Shown: positions 17,421 to 27,023, numbered from the stretch's first letter. The stretch is DNA of 64,000 nt from Bacillota bacterium (GCA_023411575.1 JAEYOP010000020.1:62001-126000); one strand, 5' to 3'. Numbers and translations are program-made. Notes: a model not told the origin generated them from the letters alone.

Positions 17421-18842
17421 TCATTCGCTTAGTACAATACTAATCCTGCTTTGTAGGATACCGGCTGTTTCTTCCGCAGACCGTTGCCCGTTGAAATATT
17501 GCTTTGTTTCTTCCTTCGCAATCCTGTAAATCTGCCAGTTGATCTTTGGATATACATTCGCCCTGGAAAAGACAGGATCGCCTGCCGACAACACCGTTTT
17601 CATATGAGGCCATTTTTCGCGCACGCTTTTTTCCGCCGTCGCGTTTTTGTTTATCGGAAAGCCATATAATTCCGGCGATGACTGCATTTCTTCCGAAACA
17701 AGATATTTTATGAATTTCCATGCTGCGCCCTTGCTTTTGGAGTTGCTATTGATTCCATACTCATACCATATGTTTATATCCAGGCCCGATTTTCCGTCAA
17801 GGGCGGGAAGCGGATATACATATAGCTCATCGCTTTCCCCGGGGCTTTTATATAGCTTCACGATGTTGGAGTCGTATTCGTTGAGAGAAAGCCTGTACAA
17901 ATCGGACATGCTCTCCGTCAGTTTATCCAGCCCGGTAATCCGCTTTTTATCCGCCGCTTCCTTGACCAGCCGGATCATTTTGGTAAACTCACCTGATGTA
18001 AAATCGCATTTTTTACTTTCTTCATTGATAAATTTGCCGTAGCTCTTAAAGAACAGGGTCATGAAAAGCTCTTCCTGCCTGCAGCGTATAACAGCCGGTC
18101 CCTCTATTCCGCGAGCCTTCAGCGCCTCCTCGGCCGACTTGAAAAAAGCTTCCCAGGTCAGCTCCTCCGTAGTCATCGATGCCGGAAGGCTGCATTTGCC
18201 GGACAGGAAACTCGCCATAAAATCGATCGGCATAGTATACAGACCACCCTTATACCTTGTTGAATTTATTATATTCTCATAGTAATCCCCCATATCGAAT
18301 CCGGAATCCTGCTTCATCATCTTTTCCAGATCGCACAGGAAATTGTTATCGGCATACCTGCTGGCCGGTATGTATAACGTATCGATAATGTCCGGGCCTT
18401 TTCCCGACATCAGCTCCGTACTGATCGTTTTTAAATACTTTTCGCCGCCTACATCCGTGTTTTCGGATACAACCAGTTCACTGCCGTTTGACATTTTCTG
18501 AGTCACGGTTTCCCCCATCGTGGTATAATACTTAATCTCTACGGCGATACCGGGGTTGTTTTTTTGAAAATTGGCAGCGGCGATATCCATAAATCTGCTT
18601 TCGGGTATGGATACGGCAACGGTAATCCTGGTGTTGTCCTCCTTGCCCATATCAAGCGTGACGGCCGGGACGGCTGCGGCGTCCGGAGGCTTCTGCGTTC
18701 CGTCGGAAACCGTGCCCGCAGGCTTCCTCGCGCCGTCGGAGGCCGTGCCCGCAGGGGCGCCGCCATTCTCTCCGACGGAACCGCATGCGGCATTGCATAC
18801 TATAAATATCAAAACAAGTATGTACGAGCATATTCTTTTCAT
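17421..18842 (-). CDS. Extracellular solute-binding lipoprotein of a sugar ABC importer
   Basis: This 473-residue protein has a lipoprotein signal (VCNAAC, Cys at 20) and a linker containing two 11-residue repeats (PAGTxSDGxxK). The fold following is that of family 1 solute-binding proteins: RITVAVSIPESRFMDIAAANF, then NIWYEYGINSNSKSKGAAWK and FIKYLVSEEMQ. It should bind an oligosaccharide outside the cell and deliver it to the two permeases of the operon. It sits between the HlyD-like gene and the response regulator gene. The ligand is not predictable. Confidence 0.9.
   Translation of the reverse strand: MKRICSYILVLIFIVCNAACGSVGENGGAPAGTASDGARKPAGTVSDGTQKPPDAAAVPAVTLDMGKEDNTRITVAVSIPESRFMDIAAANFQKNNPGIAVEIKYYTTMGETVTQKMSNGSELVVSENTDVGGEKYLKTISTELMSGKGPDIIDTLYIPASRYADNNFLCDLEKMMKQDSGFDMGDYYENIINSTRYKGGLYTMPIDFMASFLSGKCSLPASMTTEELTWEAFFKSAEEALKARGIEGPAVIRCRQEELFMTLFFKSYGKFINEESKKCDFTSGEFTKMIRLVKEAADKKRITGLDKLTESMSDLYRLSLNEYDSNIVKLYKSPGESDELYVYPLPALDGKSGLDINIWYEYGINSNSKSKGAAWKFIKYLVSEEMQSSPELYGFPINKNATAEKSVREKWPHMKTVLSAGDPVFSRANVYPKINWQIYRIAKEETKQYFNGQRSAEETAGILQSRISIVLSE
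18688..18753. repeat. Tandem 33-bp repeat in the lipoprotein linker
   Basis: Two adjacent 33-base units (18688-18720 and 18721-18753) differ at only a few positions. They encode the two PAGTxSDGxxK linker repeats directly after the lipidated Cys of the solute-binding protein. Unit number may vary between strains. Confidence 0.85.
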
Positions 18843-18878
18843 AACTCCAGTCCTTTCAATAATATCATAAACAAAAAG

Positions 18879-20105
18879 CTATTCTCTATATAATTTCACT
18901 CTGTCCCCCGCCATAACGGGCCGGTCGCTTCCGGTGACCACTTTTTCAAAAAAAGAGAGACCGGAGGAAACCGCCGTATTCGTTTTATCCGAGGCTTCCA
19001 CAGCGATGAAGGCTTTCTGGAGGTAATATTCCTTACCGAGCCGGCTTTTTTTCTCTTTGACAACGTATACGAATTTTCTGTTGTTGCTGTCGGTGCGGAC
19101 GGAGGAATTCGGCACGAGGAAATCATATCCTTCCGATTCTTTTTCCATGCTGATTGTGACCATTTCACCCCCTCTCAATTCAGGATCCTCTATGAAAGCG
19201 GAAACCTCAACCCCGTTCTCCGTCTTTGAGGGGGATACCGCACTTATTTTTATCTTCGCTATTTCCTTATGCAGGGCCGGAACAGAGACGGTCATTGTGT
19301 CGCCCGCAGTCAGATGCTTCCCTTCCTCCATACTGACCGTAAATTGGATGCGGACCCCTTCCTTGTAGGCAATCCGGAAAACCGGTTTCGCCGTCCCCGC
19401 CGGGGCCCCTTCCTGAACATTGCTTTCCCAGAGAAAGCCGTCAACGGGAGAATACAGGGCCTCGCATCTTTTCAGGCTCGCTTTGAGCGCATTGATACTC
19501 CGGCGGAGCGTATCCGCCTCGTTTTGCTTTATCGCCAGATTCGAGGCCTTTTCCTCCAGCAGCTTCCGGTAATCCATATCGGCAGTTTCGTATGCCTTCC
19601 TGAGCTTTTCCACATTGGCCTGCGTTTCGGCTCCCGCCTCCTGCAGCTCCGCCGCCGCCAGGAGTTCCTTCTCCGCGCCGGCCGCCGATTTTTTACCGCT
19701 GTCGATGTCCAGGTCATACTTATACGCCATCAGCTCTTTTTCCTCCTTTCTGCTTTCCAGTTCAAGCTCTTTGCTTTTTATCTCCTCTTTTATGTCGGAT
19801 ATGTCAAATTTGGCAAGCAGCTGACCTTTTTCCACCCTTTGCCCGTTTTTTACCAATAGGCTCTCGACTCTTAATTCACGCTCCGCAAAGATATCATAGA
19901 TATTTGCGGGGGTGCTTGCCGTCTGTTTTTCAAGCGTATATACCAGATTCCCCGCTTTCACATCCTCGCATTCCACCCGTATAAGGCCCAAATTGTGGAT
20001 GGTACTGGAAAGGAACGTCAGCAGAAGCATAGCTGCAATAAACACACCTCCCATCGTTCCCACAATTTTTTTTCTTTTCGCGTTTCCTATGCTTTCGTCC
20101 GTCAT
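18879..20105 (-). CDS. HlyD/RND-type membrane fusion (adaptor) protein
   Basis: This protein of 408 residues has one N-terminal TM helix (VGTMGGVFIAAMLLLTFLSS), a first half-lipoyl segment (VESLLVKNGQRVEKGQLLAKFD), a long coiled coil of about 100 residues rich in Glu and Lys, a second half-lipoyl segment (LYSPVDGFLWESNVQEG) and beta-barrel domains. Such adaptors normally couple exporters to outer partners. Here it is encoded between ABC-importer permeases and their binding protein, which is unexpected. GGAGG lies eight to nine bases before the ATG at 20105 and too close to the ATG at 20111. No exporter gene is adjacent. Confidence 0.85.
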   Translation of the reverse strand: MTDESIGNAKRKKIVGTMGGVFIAAMLLLTFLSSTIHNLGLIRVECEDVKAGNLVYTLEKQTASTPANIYDIFAERELRVESLLVKNGQRVEKGQLLAKFDISDIKEEIKSKELELESRKEEKELMAYKYDLDIDSGKKSAAGAEKELLAAAELQEAGAETQANVEKLRKAYETADMDYRKLLEEKASNLAIKQNEADTLRRSINALKASLKRCEALYSPVDGFLWESNVQEGAPAGTAKPVFRIAYKEGVRIQFTVSMEEGKHLTAGDTMTVSVPALHKEIAKIKISAVSPSKTENGVEVSAFIEDPELRGGEMVTISMEKESEGYDFLVPNSSVRTDSNNRKFVYVVKEKKSRLGKEYYLQKAFIAVEASDKTNTAVSSGLSFFEKVVTGSDRPVMAGDRVKLYRE

Positions 20106-20151
20106 CTCCATTTGCCTCCAGACAATGCAAGCCGCCGTATTGCGGCGTTTC

Positions 20152-21081
20152 TCAGCCTTTTATGCCCGCCAGCTGCATTTCCATTCCCGCAACCATATCC
20201 TCTTTCCCATAAAGAAACACGAGGACCATAGGGATCATGTAAATAAAAGAAGCTGCAAAAGCAACACCGCACTCCTCCGTATTGATATAGGAAAGGAAAA
20301 CGGAAAGAGGCGTCTTAAGCGGATCCTGCAAAAAAATAAGGGGCTGCTCCACCATATTCCAATTGTCAATAAAAAGCAGAACAAACAAAGCGGCCAGTCC
20401 TGGCTTCAACATCGGAACCACAATGTCCGTGAAGATTTTCCATTGTCCTGCTCCGTCTATTTTCGCCGCCTCCATGTAGCTCACCGGTACGGATACCATA
20501 TATTGCCTGAGCAGGAAGACGCCGAATGTGCCGAATACGCCAGGCAGGATAATGGACAAGCCGGTATCGAGTATCCCCAGCCTGTCGGCCATGAGATAAT
20601 TTGGTACAAGAGTAACCTGGAAGGGCAGAAGCATGACTATGACATAAAGGAAAAACAGAAAATCAGCAAGCCTGGATTTCATTATCGCGAAGGCATATGC
20701 GGCCATCGCTCCCACAACAAGCTGGCCCAGGACGATCGGAAGCACCAGTGCGGCGGAATTCCAGAACATGAACAGATATTGTGTTTTCCCGACCAGCACC
20801 GTATAGTACTGCCGAAAGGTAAGTTCATAGGGTATGAGCTTTAATTGCAGGGATGCGCTCTCCGGAGCCGGGACATCGGCCGCTCCTTCCCGTGCGCCGT
20901 AGTATTCGTTGATTTCCCAATCGGCCATAAAGGAATCGGCAAGGGTAAATACCGCCGGATAGATAAGGCATATTCCGATTGCAATCATGATTCCCGTGTG
21001 CAGCAATCTCATAAAGGCTGTTTTTACCCTGTCCGCGGTTTTGCATGCAATCACTCCGGCATTTCTCCCTTCATCATACAT
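20152..21081 (-). CDS. Sugar ABC transporter permease, MalG type
   Basis: This 309-residue inner-membrane permease has six predicted helices and the ATPase-contacting EAA loop near YMEAAKIDGAGQWKIFTDIV. The large loop after the first helix (residues about 50-100) is typical of the MalG/LplC-like carbohydrate permeases. The start at 21081 is supported by GGAG eight bases upstream; longer readings would overlap the previous gene. It follows the MalF-type gene by 25 bases. The ATPase must come from elsewhere, since none is encoded in the operon. Confidence 0.9.
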   Translation of the reverse strand: MYDEGRNAGVIACKTADRVKTAFMRLLHTGIMIAIGICLIYPAVFTLADSFMADWEINEYYGAREGAADVPAPESASLQLKLIPYELTFRQYYTVLVGKTQYLFMFWNSAALVLPIVLGQLVVGAMAAYAFAIMKSRLADFLFFLYVIVMLLPFQVTLVPNYLMADRLGILDTGLSIILPGVFGTFGVFLLRQYMVSVPVSYMEAAKIDGAGQWKIFTDIVVPMLKPGLAALFVLLFIDNWNMVEQPLIFLQDPLKTPLSVFLSYINTEECGVAFAASFIYMIPMVLVFLYGKEDMVAGMEMQLAGIKG

Positions 21082-21106
21082 TTTCTTGTCTCCGCCGTGT
21101 TCGGTT

Positions 21107-22009
21107 TCAGGCAAAGCTCTCCTCCGCTTTCCTCTCCAGAACGAAAAGCACCAGCAACAGCACGGTAATAAATGCTGCTGCCACATATGCACCGGAAGTA
21201 AGTTTGGGGTAATTCAACTGGAGAAACATATTGTTCATGAAGTTTTGCAGCATGTAAACGTTCTCATTGGGGTAGGCCCCAAAAATAAGATAAATTTCGC
21301 GGAAAATCCGGAAGCAGTTGACAACGGAAATGGTTAGTACAAAAAACCCCGTCGGGACAAGACCGGGCAGCGTAATAAACAGGAGCTTTCCGATCCGGCC
21401 CGCGCCGTCGATATCCGCGGCTTCGTAATATTCGGAGGGAATATTGCCCAACCCGGCAAAATAGATTATCATATTATACCCTGTGTACTTCCATAAGTAC
21501 ACGACAATAACGACGGCCAACCCCCATGGGCCGGCAAGCCATTCCAAAGGCTTTATGCCGATTCGGCCCAGCAGATGGTTCATCGGTCCCCTGAAGTCAA
21601 AAAATATCTGCCAGAATAGGGCCACTGTTGCGGCAGGTATTGCCATAGGCGACAGAAACAGCATGCTGATTGCCTTTCCGGCGTACGCGGCGTGTTTCAG
21701 AATCAGAGCGGCAGCCAGCGGCAGCAGCAGGCCCAGGAATACGGAAGGCGCCATAAATAACAGCGTATTTTTCATCGCAATCAAAAAAGCGGAGTTGCCA
21801 AACAGGGCTGCGATATTTTTGAGACCGACAAATTTTCCATTGACAGGACTATCCGTCAGCGCGTAGCCTGCTCCTGCCAAGAAAGGAATGAGAAAAAACA
21901 GAAGAAATCCGCCAAGGCTGGGGAGCAAAAAAAGTATGGCGGGCAATTTTTCCGCCCTCCATTTTCGAATCCGCCTATTCATCAGAACCACCGCAAATCC
22001 CTTCCCCAT
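21107..22009 (-). CDS. Sugar ABC transporter permease, MalF type
   Basis: This 300-residue permease has six membrane helices starting at ILFLLPSLGGFLLFFLIPF. The EAA loop EYYEAADIDGAGRIGKLLFI couples it to an ATPase. With the MalG-type partner it forms the channel for the substrate captured by the solute-binding lipoprotein. It is the first gene of a six-gene minus-strand operon (permease, permease, HlyD-like, binding protein, regulator, kinase). The start could be the ATG at 22009 or, with GGTGG five bases upstream, the ATG at 21982. Confidence 0.9.
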   Translation of the reverse strand: MGKGFAVVLMNRRIRKWRAEKLPAILFLLPSLGGFLLFFLIPFLAGAGYALTDSPVNGKFVGLKNIAALFGNSAFLIAMKNTLLFMAPSVFLGLLLPLAAALILKHAAYAGKAISMLFLSPMAIPAATVALFWQIFFDFRGPMNHLLGRIGIKPLEWLAGPWGLAVVIVVYLWKYTGYNMIIYFAGLGNIPSEYYEAADIDGAGRIGKLLFITLPGLVPTGFFVLTISVVNCFRIFREIYLIFGAYPNENVYMLQNFMNNMFLQLNYPKLTSGAYVAAAFITVLLLVLFVLERKAEESFA

Positions 22010-22401
22010 AAGTCCGACTTCACTTCAACTATGGAAATTATACAGCTCCTGTGTGTATTCTTTATGTACTTGACGTTTAAGTTGTGTGTATTTGTACTCG
22101 TTTTCCCCAGCCCTGGCACTCATACTCCCCTCACCCGGACAAACGCCGGAAGCCCCGGAACTGCAAGAGCTTTTCAATCGCCTTACAGGCTTCATGGGTT
22201 TACCGTGATATTTCCGGGACTTCCTGTTCTTTATACTTTCTTAATCTCTGCCCGTATTTTCTTCACACCGTCTTAATTGCGATCCGGCTATAATGGACTT
22301 TATAGAAGGCCGTGCCAATCCGTACGGACCTTATAAGCATAGGAGCAACTTGTATAAATTTATTGCAACGAGGGATTTTATTTTGGTGGGGTGATCGATT
22401 T
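22010..22401. other. Divergent intergenic region between sugar-transport and kdp operons
   Basis: All frames are broken by stops and no gene can be supported. It must hold the promoters of both operons. A TATAAT-like box lies at about 22289-22294 for kdp, but no convincing -35 partner is seen. No riboswitch consensus (such as the ydaO c-di-AMP type expected before potassium genes) was recognised. Confidence 0.5.
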
Positions 22402-22491
22402 ATGGGAGCAGTTTTGGCGGTTTCAGCCAGTATAGCGCTGTTAATGCTTTGTTATTTATTTTACGTCTTGTTCAGGGGGGAGAAGTTATGA
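22402..22491 (+). CDS. kdpF: KdpF, small membrane subunit of the Kdp potassium pump
   Basis: A 29-codon gene begins ATG at 22402 behind GGTGGGGTGA and encodes a single hydrophobic helix (MGAVLAVSASIALLMLCYLF) ending RGEKL. Its stop overlaps the kdpA start (ATGA), the usual coupling in kdp operons. Length, position and sequence style match KdpF, a lipid-like stabiliser of the KdpABC complex in the membrane. Confidence 0.88.
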   Translation: MGAVLAVSASIALLMLCYLFYVLFRGEKL

Positions 22492-24176
22492 GCCGAATCA
22501 TCCTGGAAGATTTCGTTTTTATTCTATTGCTGGTCAGTTTGTCCTATCCGCTCGGAATTTATATTTACAAGGTCATGACAGGGCAAACCGTGTTTACTTC
22601 ACGAGTACTTTTTCCAATGGAAAAAGCAATATACCGATTTATGGGGATCAAGCATGAAGAAGAGATGACGCCTAAGGCGTATACCACTTCCATGCTCTCG
22701 TTCAGTGCACTGAGCCTTGCCTTTTTATTCGGGCTCCAGGTACTTCAAAAGAACCTTCCGCTTAACCCGGAGCACATGGACAACGTCAAATGGGATCTTG
22801 CCTTCAACACGGCATCCAGCTTTGTATCCAATACAAACTGGCAGGCATACTCGGGGGAGTCGACCCTGTCGTATCTAACGCAGAGCGCCGGCCTGACCGT
22901 TCAGAATTTCCTGTCCGCCGCAGTAGGAATGGCGGTTTTATTCGCTTTGATCAAAGGCTTCACGGCAAAGCAGCAGAATACCATCGGCAATTTCTGGGCA
23001 GATATTACCCGGGCAACTCTCTATGTGTTGATACCACTATCGCTGGTCCTTGCTGTTGCTTTGGTATCCCAGGGAGTTGTTCAAACGCTTGGCTCGTATA
23101 TCCGGGTCGCCACGCTGGAAAGCGGAGCTTCGCAAACCATACCGCTGGGTCCGGCGGCAAGCCAGATTGCAATCAAGCAGCTTGGTACGAACGGCGGCGG
23201 CTTTTTCGGGATGAATTCGGCCTATCCGCTGGAGAATCCGACGCCCCTGTCCAACCTGCTTCAGCTCCTTTCCATATTGCTGATACCGGCCGCGCTTTGC
23301 GTAGCCTTTGGAAAGGCGGTAAAGGATTCCAAACAGGGCAGGACCATTTATGCGGTAATGCTGATCCTGTTTGTGGCGTCCCTGGCGGCGGTGACGGCGA
23401 GCGAGCTCTATGCCGCGCCTTCGTTCCATGGAGTGGCGGCGTCCGGCAGCATGGAGGGCAAGGAGATCATACACGGCGTCGGAACCTCCGCCCTCTGGGG
23501 GACTGCGACCACAGCCGCCTCGAACGGTTCGGTCAATGCCATGCATGACAGCTTTACGCCTCTGGGCGGCATGGTCCTGATGTTCCTGATGCAGATCGGA
23601 GAAGTGGTTTTTGGAGGGGTTGGCAGCGGCCTGTACGGCATGCTGGCTTTTGTAATCCTAACGGTTTTCATTGCGGGCTTGATGGTCGGGAGAACGCCGG
23701 AGTACCTGGGGAAAAAGATAGAACCGTTTGATATGAAAATGGTTTGCGTCATCGTCCTGTTTCCTCCGCTCCTGACGCTGCTCGGAACCGTATTTGCCGT
23801 TCTGATGCCCCAGGCGGCGTCCTGGCTGACCAATTCGGGCGCACATGGATTTTCCGAAATACTCTATGCGTTTTCCTCGATGGCCAACAACAATGGAAGC
23901 GCCTTCGGCGGATATGCGGCCAATACGGTTTTCACCAATGTGGCCGGAGGAATCGTCATGCTTGTGGCAAGATTCGCGCCCATGGCCGCGGCAATCTATC
24001 TCGCCGGAAATCTGGCCGGGAAGAAGACCGTCGCAGCGGGCGAAGGAACTCTTTCAACCAGCAGCGTGATGTTTACCGGGCTGCTCATTTCCATAATTCT
24101 GATTGTCGGCGCGCTGACCTTTTTGCCCGCACTGGCGCTGGGGCCGCTTGCCGATTACTTTACAGCAATCAAGTGA
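22488..24176 (+). CDS. kdpA: Potassium-transporting ATPase subunit A
   Basis: This protein of 562 residues is the potassium-selective channel-like subunit of the Kdp pump. It has about ten helices, and segments typical of its four selectivity-filter repeats are visible: TNWQAYSGE, KQLGTNGGGFFGMNSAYP, the HGVGTSALWGTATT region and FSSMANNNGSAFGGY. GGGGGGAG precedes the ATG at 22488 by five bases. The start overlaps the kdpF stop. Upstream in-frame codons would lie inside kdpF and are rejected. Confidence 0.97.
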   Translation: MSRIILEDFVFILLLVSLSYPLGIYIYKVMTGQTVFTSRVLFPMEKAIYRFMGIKHEEEMTPKAYTTSMLSFSALSLAFLFGLQVLQKNLPLNPEHMDNVKWDLAFNTASSFVSNTNWQAYSGESTLSYLTQSAGLTVQNFLSAAVGMAVLFALIKGFTAKQQNTIGNFWADITRATLYVLIPLSLVLAVALVSQGVVQTLGSYIRVATLESGASQTIPLGPAASQIAIKQLGTNGGGFFGMNSAYPLENPTPLSNLLQLLSILLIPAALCVAFGKAVKDSKQGRTIYAVMLILFVASLAAVTASELYAAPSFHGVAASGSMEGKEIIHGVGTSALWGTATTAASNGSVNAMHDSFTPLGGMVLMFLMQIGEVVFGGVGSGLYGMLAFVILTVFIAGLMVGRTPEYLGKKIEPFDMKMVCVIVLFPPLLTLLGTVFAVLMPQAASWLTNSGAHGFSEILYAFSSMANNNGSAFGGYAANTVFTNVAGGIVMLVARFAPMAAAIYLAGNLAGKKTVAAGEGTLSTSSVMFTGLLISIILIVGALTFLPALALGPLADYFTAIK

Positions 24177-24186
24177 GGTGGGAAGA

Positions 24187-26244
24187 ATGAATAAGAAATC
24201 CATGAATTCAAAAATATACGGCGACGCCGTCGCCCAATCCGTAAAAAAACTGTCGCCCGGAGTGCAGCTCCGAAATCCTGTGATGTTTGTTGTGTACGTT
24301 TGCGCGGTTCTTACCTCCGTGCTATGGCTGCTGTCGTTTTTTGGAATCCAGGATGAGAATGGGGGCTATACCCTTGCTATAGCCGTAATTCTCTGGTTTA
24401 CGGTATTGTTTGCCAATTTTGCGGAAGCCATTGCCGAGGGCAGGGGAAGAGCCCAGGCCGATACGTTGAGGAAATCGCGCAGGGAGGTAAAGACAAGAAA
24501 GCTGAGATCGGCGTCCAACACCGGGGAGTATGACGAAATCCTGTCCAGTCAATTGAAAAAAGGGGACCTTGTCCATGTGAAGGCCGGCGAGCAGATCCCC
24601 ATGGACGGGGAGGTCATCGAAGGCGCGGCGTCCGTGGACGAAAGCGCTATAACGGGAGAATCCGCCCCGGTCATCCGGGAATCCGGCGGGGACCGCAGCG
24701 CGGTCACAGGCGGAACGACGCTGGTGTCCGACTGGCTTGTGATCCGCATTACCTCGGAACCGGGAATGAGCTTCCTGGATAAGATGATTGCAATGGTGGA
24801 GGGCGCTTCCAGAAAGAAAACACCCAATGAAATTGCGCTTCAGATCCTGCTGGTTGCCCTGACGATCATCTTTCTCGTAGTGACGGCGGCGCTCCTTCCC
24901 TTTTCGGATTTTGCAAGCAAACAGGCGGGAGCCGGTTCGGCCGTTTCCATCACCAATGTGGTGGCGCTGCTTGTTTGTCTGGCGCCCACAACGATCGGAG
25001 CCTTGCTGTCCGCCATCGGCATCGCCGGCATGAGCAGGCTCAACCAGGCCAACGTCCTGGCGATGAGCGGGCGCGCCATCGAGGCGGCGGGCGACGTCGA
25101 TGTGCTGCTGCTGGACAAGACGGGCACCATTACGATGGGAAACCGGCAGGCCAGCGCGTTCCTCCCGGTCAACGGGGTTGCCGAACAGGAGCTCGCCGAC
25201 GCGGCGCAGCTTTCCTCCCTGGCCGACGAAACCCCGGAGGGCAGGAGCATCGTGATTCTTGCGAAGGAACGTTTCGGGATAAGAGGGAGGGACCTGTCGA
25301 AGCTCAATTCCACTTTTGTGGCGTTTTCAGCAAAAACCAGGATGAGCGGCATCGACTATCAGGGCAATGAAATACGCAAAGGCGCCGCAGAGGCGGTAAA
25401 AGCATATATTCGCGGCAAAGGCGGCATATATCCCGAGGAATGCGACAGGATTACGGGAGAAATCGCCGGAAAGGGCGGGACCCCGCTTGTGGTCGCCAAA
25501 AATGGCGCCGCCCTTGGAGTGGTTTATTTGAAGGATATTGTCAAGAACGGAGTCCGGGAACGGTTTGAGGACCTGAGAAAAATGGGCATCCGGACCATCA
25601 TGATCACGGGCGACAACCCCATGACGGCGGCGGCCATCGCTGCCGAGGCCGGCGTGGACGACTTTCTCGCAGAGGCGACGCCGGAGGCGAAGCTTTCCCT
25701 GATCCGGAGCTACCAGGCCAAAGGACATCTGGTCGCAATGACGGGGGACGGCACCAACGACGCCCCTGCCCTTGCCCAGGCGGATGTGGCGGTGGCAATG
25801 AATACGGGAACGCAGGCGGCAAAGGAGGCCGGCAATATGGTGGATCTCGACTCCAGCCCGACGAAGCTGATCGATATCGTGCGGATCGGAAAGCAGCTGC
25901 TGATGACGAGAGGAGCGCTTACGACCTTCAGCGTAGCCAACGATGTCGCAAAGTATTTTGCAATCATCCCCGTCCTTTTCTTCGGCATATACCCGCAGTT
26001 GGAGGTCCTGAACTTCATGGCGCTGACCTCCTCGAGGAGCGCCATCCTGTCGGCCATCCTCTATAACGCCCTCATTATCGTGGCCCTTATTCCGCTGGCC
26101 CTCAGGGGAGTAAAATACCGTGAAACCTCGGCAGGGAATCTGCTGAAAAGAAATCTGGGCATATACGGTCTGGGAGGCATTATTGCGCCCTTTATAGCAA
26201 TCAAGGCAATTGATGTAATACTGACTGTCTGTGGCATAGTGTGA
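24187..26244 (+). CDS. kdpB: Potassium-transporting ATPase ATP-binding subunit B
   Basis: This 685-residue P-type ATPase subunit energises potassium uptake. Motifs are TGES near 158, phosphorylated Asp310 in LLDKTGTIT, MITGDNPMTA, and MTGDGTNDAPALAQADVAVA in the hinge. GAGGTGGGAAG stands just before the ATG at 24187, ten bases after kdpA ends. It lacks the metal motif CPC and has the KdpB-typical CLAPTTIGALLSAIGIAG helix. Confidence 0.97.
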   Translation: MNKKSMNSKIYGDAVAQSVKKLSPGVQLRNPVMFVVYVCAVLTSVLWLLSFFGIQDENGGYTLAIAVILWFTVLFANFAEAIAEGRGRAQADTLRKSRREVKTRKLRSASNTGEYDEILSSQLKKGDLVHVKAGEQIPMDGEVIEGAASVDESAITGESAPVIRESGGDRSAVTGGTTLVSDWLVIRITSEPGMSFLDKMIAMVEGASRKKTPNEIALQILLVALTIIFLVVTAALLPFSDFASKQAGAGSAVSITNVVALLVCLAPTTIGALLSAIGIAGMSRLNQANVLAMSGRAIEAAGDVDVLLLDKTGTITMGNRQASAFLPVNGVAEQELADAAQLSSLADETPEGRSIVILAKERFGIRGRDLSKLNSTFVAFSAKTRMSGIDYQGNEIRKGAAEAVKAYIRGKGGIYPEECDRITGEIAGKGGTPLVVAKNGAALGVVYLKDIVKNGVRERFEDLRKMGIRTIMITGDNPMTAAAIAAEAGVDDFLAEATPEAKLSLIRSYQAKGHLVAMTGDGTNDAPALAQADVAVAMNTGTQAAKEAGNMVDLDSSPTKLIDIVRIGKQLLMTRGALTTFSVANDVAKYFAIIPVLFFGIYPQLEVLNFMALTSSRSAILSAILYNALIIVALIPLALRGVKYRETSAGNLLKRNLGIYGLGGIIAPFIAIKAIDVILTVCGIV

Positions 26245-26254
26245 GGTGAATTTT

Positions 26255-26815
26255 ATGGCAAGGCTCATGAAAAGCTCAAAACAGGTACTTTTATTCTTCT
26301 TGATTATGACGGTTCTCTGTGGAATTGTTTATCCGGCCGCTGTCACGGCCGTCGCCCAGGCCTTCTTTCCCGCGCAGGCCAATGGCGGCGTCATTACGGT
26401 GACCCTGAAGGACGGGACGAAAAAAGCGTTTGGTTCCGAACGGATCGCACAGGAATTTACAAAGCCCGAATATCTGATCGGAAGGCCGGCGGGCGTATCA
26501 AACCTGTCGCCGGTAAGCCGGGAGCAGAAAAAGCTTGTGCAGGAGCGCACGGACTGGTGGCATGCCTTGGATCCCCAAAATACCGCCGATATCCCCATGG
26601 ATCTGGTAACGGCATCCGGAAGCGGCGCGGACCCGAACATTTCGCCGGAAGCGGCGGAGTATCAGGTGACCAGAATAGCAGAACGGCGAGGCCTTGACGA
26701 GGATGCGGTGAGAAAGGTGATAAACCGGTACACGACGGGAAGATTCCTGGGGTTCTGGGGAGAGCCGGCTGTAAATGTCCTCAAGGTAAATCTTGCACTG
26801 GACGGCTTGATTTAG
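26255..26815 (+). CDS. kdpC: Potassium-transporting ATPase subunit C
   Basis: This 186-residue protein with one N-terminal helix (LLFFLIMTVLCGIVYPAAVT) and a soluble domain is the KdpC assembly and catalytic chaperone subunit. Family signatures are RPAGVSNLSP, VTASGSGADPNISPEAA near the middle and RFLGFWGEPAVNVLKVN near the end. GAGGTG lies six bases before the ATG at 26255. The downstream intergenic space holds a foldback repeat before kdpD. Confidence 0.96.
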   Translation: MARLMKSSKQVLLFFLIMTVLCGIVYPAAVTAVAQAFFPAQANGGVITVTLKDGTKKAFGSERIAQEFTKPEYLIGRPAGVSNLSPVSREQKKLVQERTDWWHALDPQNTADIPMDLVTASGSGADPNISPEAAEYQVTRIAERRGLDEDAVRKVINRYTTGRFLGFWGEPAVNVLKVNLALDGLI

Positions 26816-26857
26816 AACGAGTGTGGTGACATACTAAAGGAAGGATCCGGTCATTCC

Positions 26858-27023
26858 TAAGAACCTGTTTAGGGTCTGGGGGTGCCTGAGATTTCGAGCG
26901 GATTTTTCGCCAGACAAGGCAAATTTTCGCAGGAATAATCTGTTTATTACAAGAAAATTTAACGCAGTATGACGGAAAATCCGCCAAAAGATCAGGCGCC
27001 AACAGATCCTAAACAGGTTCTTA
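26858..27023. mobile_element. Foldback MITE-like element, copy 1
   Basis: A 166-base imperfect palindrome has terminal inverted repeats of about 32 bases starting TAAGAACCTGTTTAGG, and inner complementary blocks (GCGGATTTT with AAAATCCGC, AAATTTTC with GAAAATTT). It encodes nothing. A second copy of identical length lies at 33405-33570, with the core almost unchanged. It ends 13 bases before kdpD, so it forms part of the kdpC-kdpD intercistronic RNA. No clear target-site duplication is seen. Confidence 0.88.
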
